21,303 nucleotides of DNA. Origin: Oscillospiraceae bacterium (GTDB taxonomy: Bacteria; Bacillota_A; Clostridia; Oscillospirales; Oscillospiraceae). The notes under the pieces were generated by a model. It saw only the letters and a list, made by a program, of their open reading frames with translations. It was not told where the DNA came from and searched no databases. Location of the stretch: NCBI GenBank assembly GCA_017545325.1, contig JAFWOX010000104.1, positions 1 to 21,303 of the forward strand, given 5' to 3'. Positions within the stretch are counted from its first letter, which is position 1. The number at the start of each line of letters is the position of its first letter. This document shows positions 20,584-21,303 of this stretch, piece by piece. Both the position numbers and the translations under genes were made by a program.

Positions 20584-21066
20584 TCAGAGTTCCCGGATCA
20601 GCTCGTCCCGGTTTTCAACCGTCACCGTGACGATCCTGCCCAGGTCCACGTCCCCCCAGCAGCCGCCCCCCAGGCGGAGGACGCCCCAAACGGGCTTGGG
20701 GGACCGAAGGGCCTCCAGGACGGCGGCCCGGAATTCCATCGCGTCCTTCTCCAGAAAGCCCAGCTCATCCAGGATCACCACGTCTGTCTCCGGGTCCGCG
20801 GCCGCGGCGCGGATGAGGGCGGCTCCCCGACCGTCGAACACCGCCGGGCAGCCGGTTTTTCCCTCCGGGCCCATACGGGCGCAGACGGCGTCCTCGGAAT
20901 AATCCGGGGCCCCGTAGGGATAGAGGAACAAGCGCCTGCTTTCCTCGGCCCGCCAGGGGCCGAAGCCGGTCTCCAGCCCCCCGGGGCGGAGGCCGCTTTT
21001 TTGAATGAGCTTCTTCAGCAATGTGCTTTTGCCGACCTGTATCTCGCCGGTGAGAAAAAGGTTCAT
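20584..21066 (-). CDS. Small P-loop nucleoside-triphosphatase (THEP1/NTPase_1-like)
   Basis: A 160-residue protein. The Walker A loop GEIQVGKST (residues 7-15, Lys13) begins five residues from the start and a Walker B strand VVILDELG (96-103, Asp100 and Glu101) follows, with GGLETG (29-34) between them. This arrangement and length fit the THEP1-type NTPases, often annotated as nucleoside-triphosphatase. They hydrolyse several NTPs in vitro; the cellular role is unknown. AAAGGAG upstream supports the ATG at 21066. No partner gene is adjacent on the same strand within the window, and the upstream gene would lie beyond the right edge. I saw no clear promoter in the 237 bases upstream. Confidence 0.82.
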   Translation of the reverse strand: MNLFLTGEIQVGKSTLLKKLIQKSGLRPGGLETGFGPWRAEESRRLFLYPYGAPDYSEDAVCARMGPEGKTGCPAVFDGRGAALIRAAAADPETDVVILDELGFLEKDAMEFRAAVLEALRSPKPVWGVLRLGGGCWGDVDLGRIVTVTVENRDELIREL

Positions 21067-21148
21067 GGCCAGGTCTCCTTTCTGCGCCCTCCGATTCTGC
21101 CGCGCAGGCGCTTTCCCGGGGCTGCGAAGCAGAGGCTGCCTCCGGCGG

Positions 21149-21218
21149 CCCGGTTTCTCTTGCGCGAGAGAAACCGGGGAAAGAGCGCGGCAGGGGCGTT
21201 CCCCTGCACCCCCGGTGC
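21149..21218. repeat. GC-rich hairpin cluster at the right edge
   Basis: CCCGGTTTCTCT (21149-21160) pairs perfectly with AGAGAAACCGGG (21167-21178). GCAGGGG (21190-21196) pairs with CCCCTGC (21201-21207), and GCACC (21206-21210) with GGTGC (21214-21218), so the last two compete. There is no gene that I can support from 21067 to the edge. The style resembles the cluster at 9801-9917. Confidence 0.5.
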
Positions 21219-21303
21219 GCAGGGCGCTGAAGCGAAGGGGACTTAGGCGCGGCGGGGAAAAAGCGGTTGGTATATGCGCCTCTGTACCGCTGACTATACT
21301 GCG

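Noticed and set aside
21295..21300. A TATACT -10 box at the right edge reading outwards
   Set aside because: No -35 box stands at 16-18 bases upstream, and the downstream gene is outside the window.
1..21303. CRISPR array, phage genes, toxin-antitoxin or restriction systems
   Set aside because: No regularly spaced repeats and no matching protein motifs were seen; the window is mainly housekeeping genes.

Overview
The window looks like a chromosomal segment of a GC-rich, anaerobic Firmicute (class Clostridia, most likely an Oscillospiraceae-type gut lineage). By eye GC is about two thirds in the genes. Pointers to this group are the recJ-relA-dtd-MBL-hemZ gene order, a GT/CsaB cell-wall protein beside a DUF4330 gene, a histidine-phosphatase/GNAT fusion, a DUF6483-like protein, good AGGAGG ribosome binding sites and sigma-A-type promoters. 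The taxonomic call is inference; there is no rRNA or tRNA to anchor it.

Layout: (1) 1-515, minus strand: the N-terminal part of an ABC exporter running off the left edge, transcribed divergently from the next cluster. (2) 651-8383, plus strand: one long co-directional cluster, rpiB, a 59-aa membrane protein, recJ, relA, a hairpin-rich repeat, dtd, an MBL-fold hydrolase and hemZ. Several genes overlap or lie within a few bases. It joins sugar phosphate metabolism, DNA repair, the stringent response and tRNA proofreading. (3) 8398-9223: a cytidylate kinase-like gene with its own promoter, structured leader and strong terminator. (4) 9224-9962: a gene-free stretch, AT-richer at first, with many inverted repeats, probably remnants of small mobile or REP-like elements. 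(5) 9963-12179, minus: a 738-aa fusion of a GT4 glycosyltransferase and a CsaB-type pyruvyltransferase. It is divergent from a plus-strand run of DUF4330 protein, phosphatase/GNAT fusion, YgiQ radical SAM protein and a small lipoprotein gene whose reading frame is disturbed. (6) 16135-17973, minus: htpG, with a terminator and a divergent promoter region holding a perfect 19-bp palindrome. (7) 18124-20353, plus: ruvX, a MATE transporter and a DUF6483-like gene. (8) 20584-21066, minus: a small P-loop NTPase, followed to the right edge by GC-rich hairpins.

Most of the window is housekeeping and I see no phage, IS transposase, CRISPR array or defence system. The points most worth a second look are the GT4-CsaB fusion with its divergent regulatory region, the lipoprotein gene with an A6G tract at the frame break, the palindrome between htpG and ruvX, the structured leader of the kinase-like gene, and the repeat clusters at 5631-5812 and 9262-9917.
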